A DNA stretch of 6,442 bases from Rickettsiaceae bacterium (GTDB lineage: Bacteria > Pseudomonadota > Alphaproteobacteria > Rickettsiales > Rickettsiaceae), in assembly GCA_021741285.1 (NCBI GenBank), contig JAIOYD010000088.1:1-6442 (forward strand), written 5' to 3'. The notes beneath the pieces are model-generated. The model did no database searches. It was not told the DNA's origin and was given only the letters and a program-made list of their open reading frames with translations. Below are positions 6,373-6,442 of this stretch, piece by piece; positions within the stretch are counted from its first letter, which is position 1; every line of letters starts with the position of its first letter. The position numbers and the translations under genes are program-made.

Positions 6373-6442
6373 ATGAGGTTTGAACAAATAAAGTGTGAAG
6401 CCCAAGAAGAGTTTCGCAGATTGACGGGAATCAAGCGCACAA
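6373..6442 (+). CDS. Transposase N-terminus (partial, probably IS5-type)
   Basis: The first 23 codons read MRFEQIKCEAQEEFRRLTG then IKRT and run off the window. The pattern M-x-[FY]-E-x(7)-E-x-F-x-R-L-T-G-[IV]-K-R is typical of the start of DDE transposases related to IS5 that are plentiful in rickettsial genomes, where it precedes a helix-turn-helix. AAGGA at 6362-6366 stands six bases before the ATG. The catalytic domain is not in view, so completeness and activity cannot be judged. Confidence 0.62.
   Translation, partial: MRFEQIKCEAQEEFRRLTGIKRT

Larger units (their letters stand above)
6312..6442 (+). mobile_element. Left end of an insertion sequence, cut by the window edge
   Basis: A transposase-like reading frame starts at 6373, and the DNA before it becomes richer in G and C than the preceding spacer from about 6312, where AGACCTCTTGCATAAC may be the terminal inverted repeat. 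The exact boundary and any target duplication cannot be confirmed because the right end is outside the window. Confidence 0.55.

Overview
The window looks like an AT-rich piece of an obligate intracellular alphaproteobacterium, most likely of the order Rickettsiales. The main evidence is an intact, 509-residue ADP/ATP translocase (Tlc/NTT family) whose conserved blocks match the rickettsial version. Long, poorly coding intergenic DNA, a broken peptide deformylase gene and an insertion sequence entering from the right also fit a decaying symbiont or parasite genome. Species cannot be read from the sequence.

Layout from left to right: (1) 78-358, plus strand, the remains of a peptide deformylase gene. 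It is frameshifted, has lost the EGCLS metal-binding motif and carries His-to-Tyr in the HExxH-type motif. (2) 377-1906, minus strand, tlc, starting at a GTG behind a good Shine-Dalgarno sequence. (3) 1907-2059, a divergent intergenic region with promoter-like elements for both flanking genes and a 14-codon open frame that overlaps the next start. (4) 2060-2773, plus strand, a class I SAM-dependent methyltransferase. (5) 2777-4549, minus strand, a complete ABC exporter (membrane domain fused to ATPase), meeting the methyltransferase tail to tail with a 3-base gap. (6) 4550-4692, a short AT-rich gap with several small palindromes. (7) 4693-5319, minus strand, a YdcF/SanA-like (DUF218) protein. 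(8) 5320-5917, about 600 bases without an intact gene but with a decayed open frame. (9) 5918-6241, plus strand, a small TfoX N-terminal-domain-like protein. (10) From about 6312 to the end, the left end of an insertion sequence with the first 23 codons of its transposase.

The genes do not form one obvious pathway. Tlc imports host ATP in exchange for ADP. The ABC exporter and the DUF218 protein lie in the same direction, 143 bases apart, and both families act at or near the envelope, but co-transcription is not shown. I see no convincing new multi-gene system. The points most worth checking are the degenerate deformylase, the overlapping short frame before the methyltransferase, the promoter-like sequence placed over the ABC gene start, the divergent motif of the TfoX-like protein, the decayed frame at 5592-5726 and the hairpin abutting the transposase ribosome binding site.
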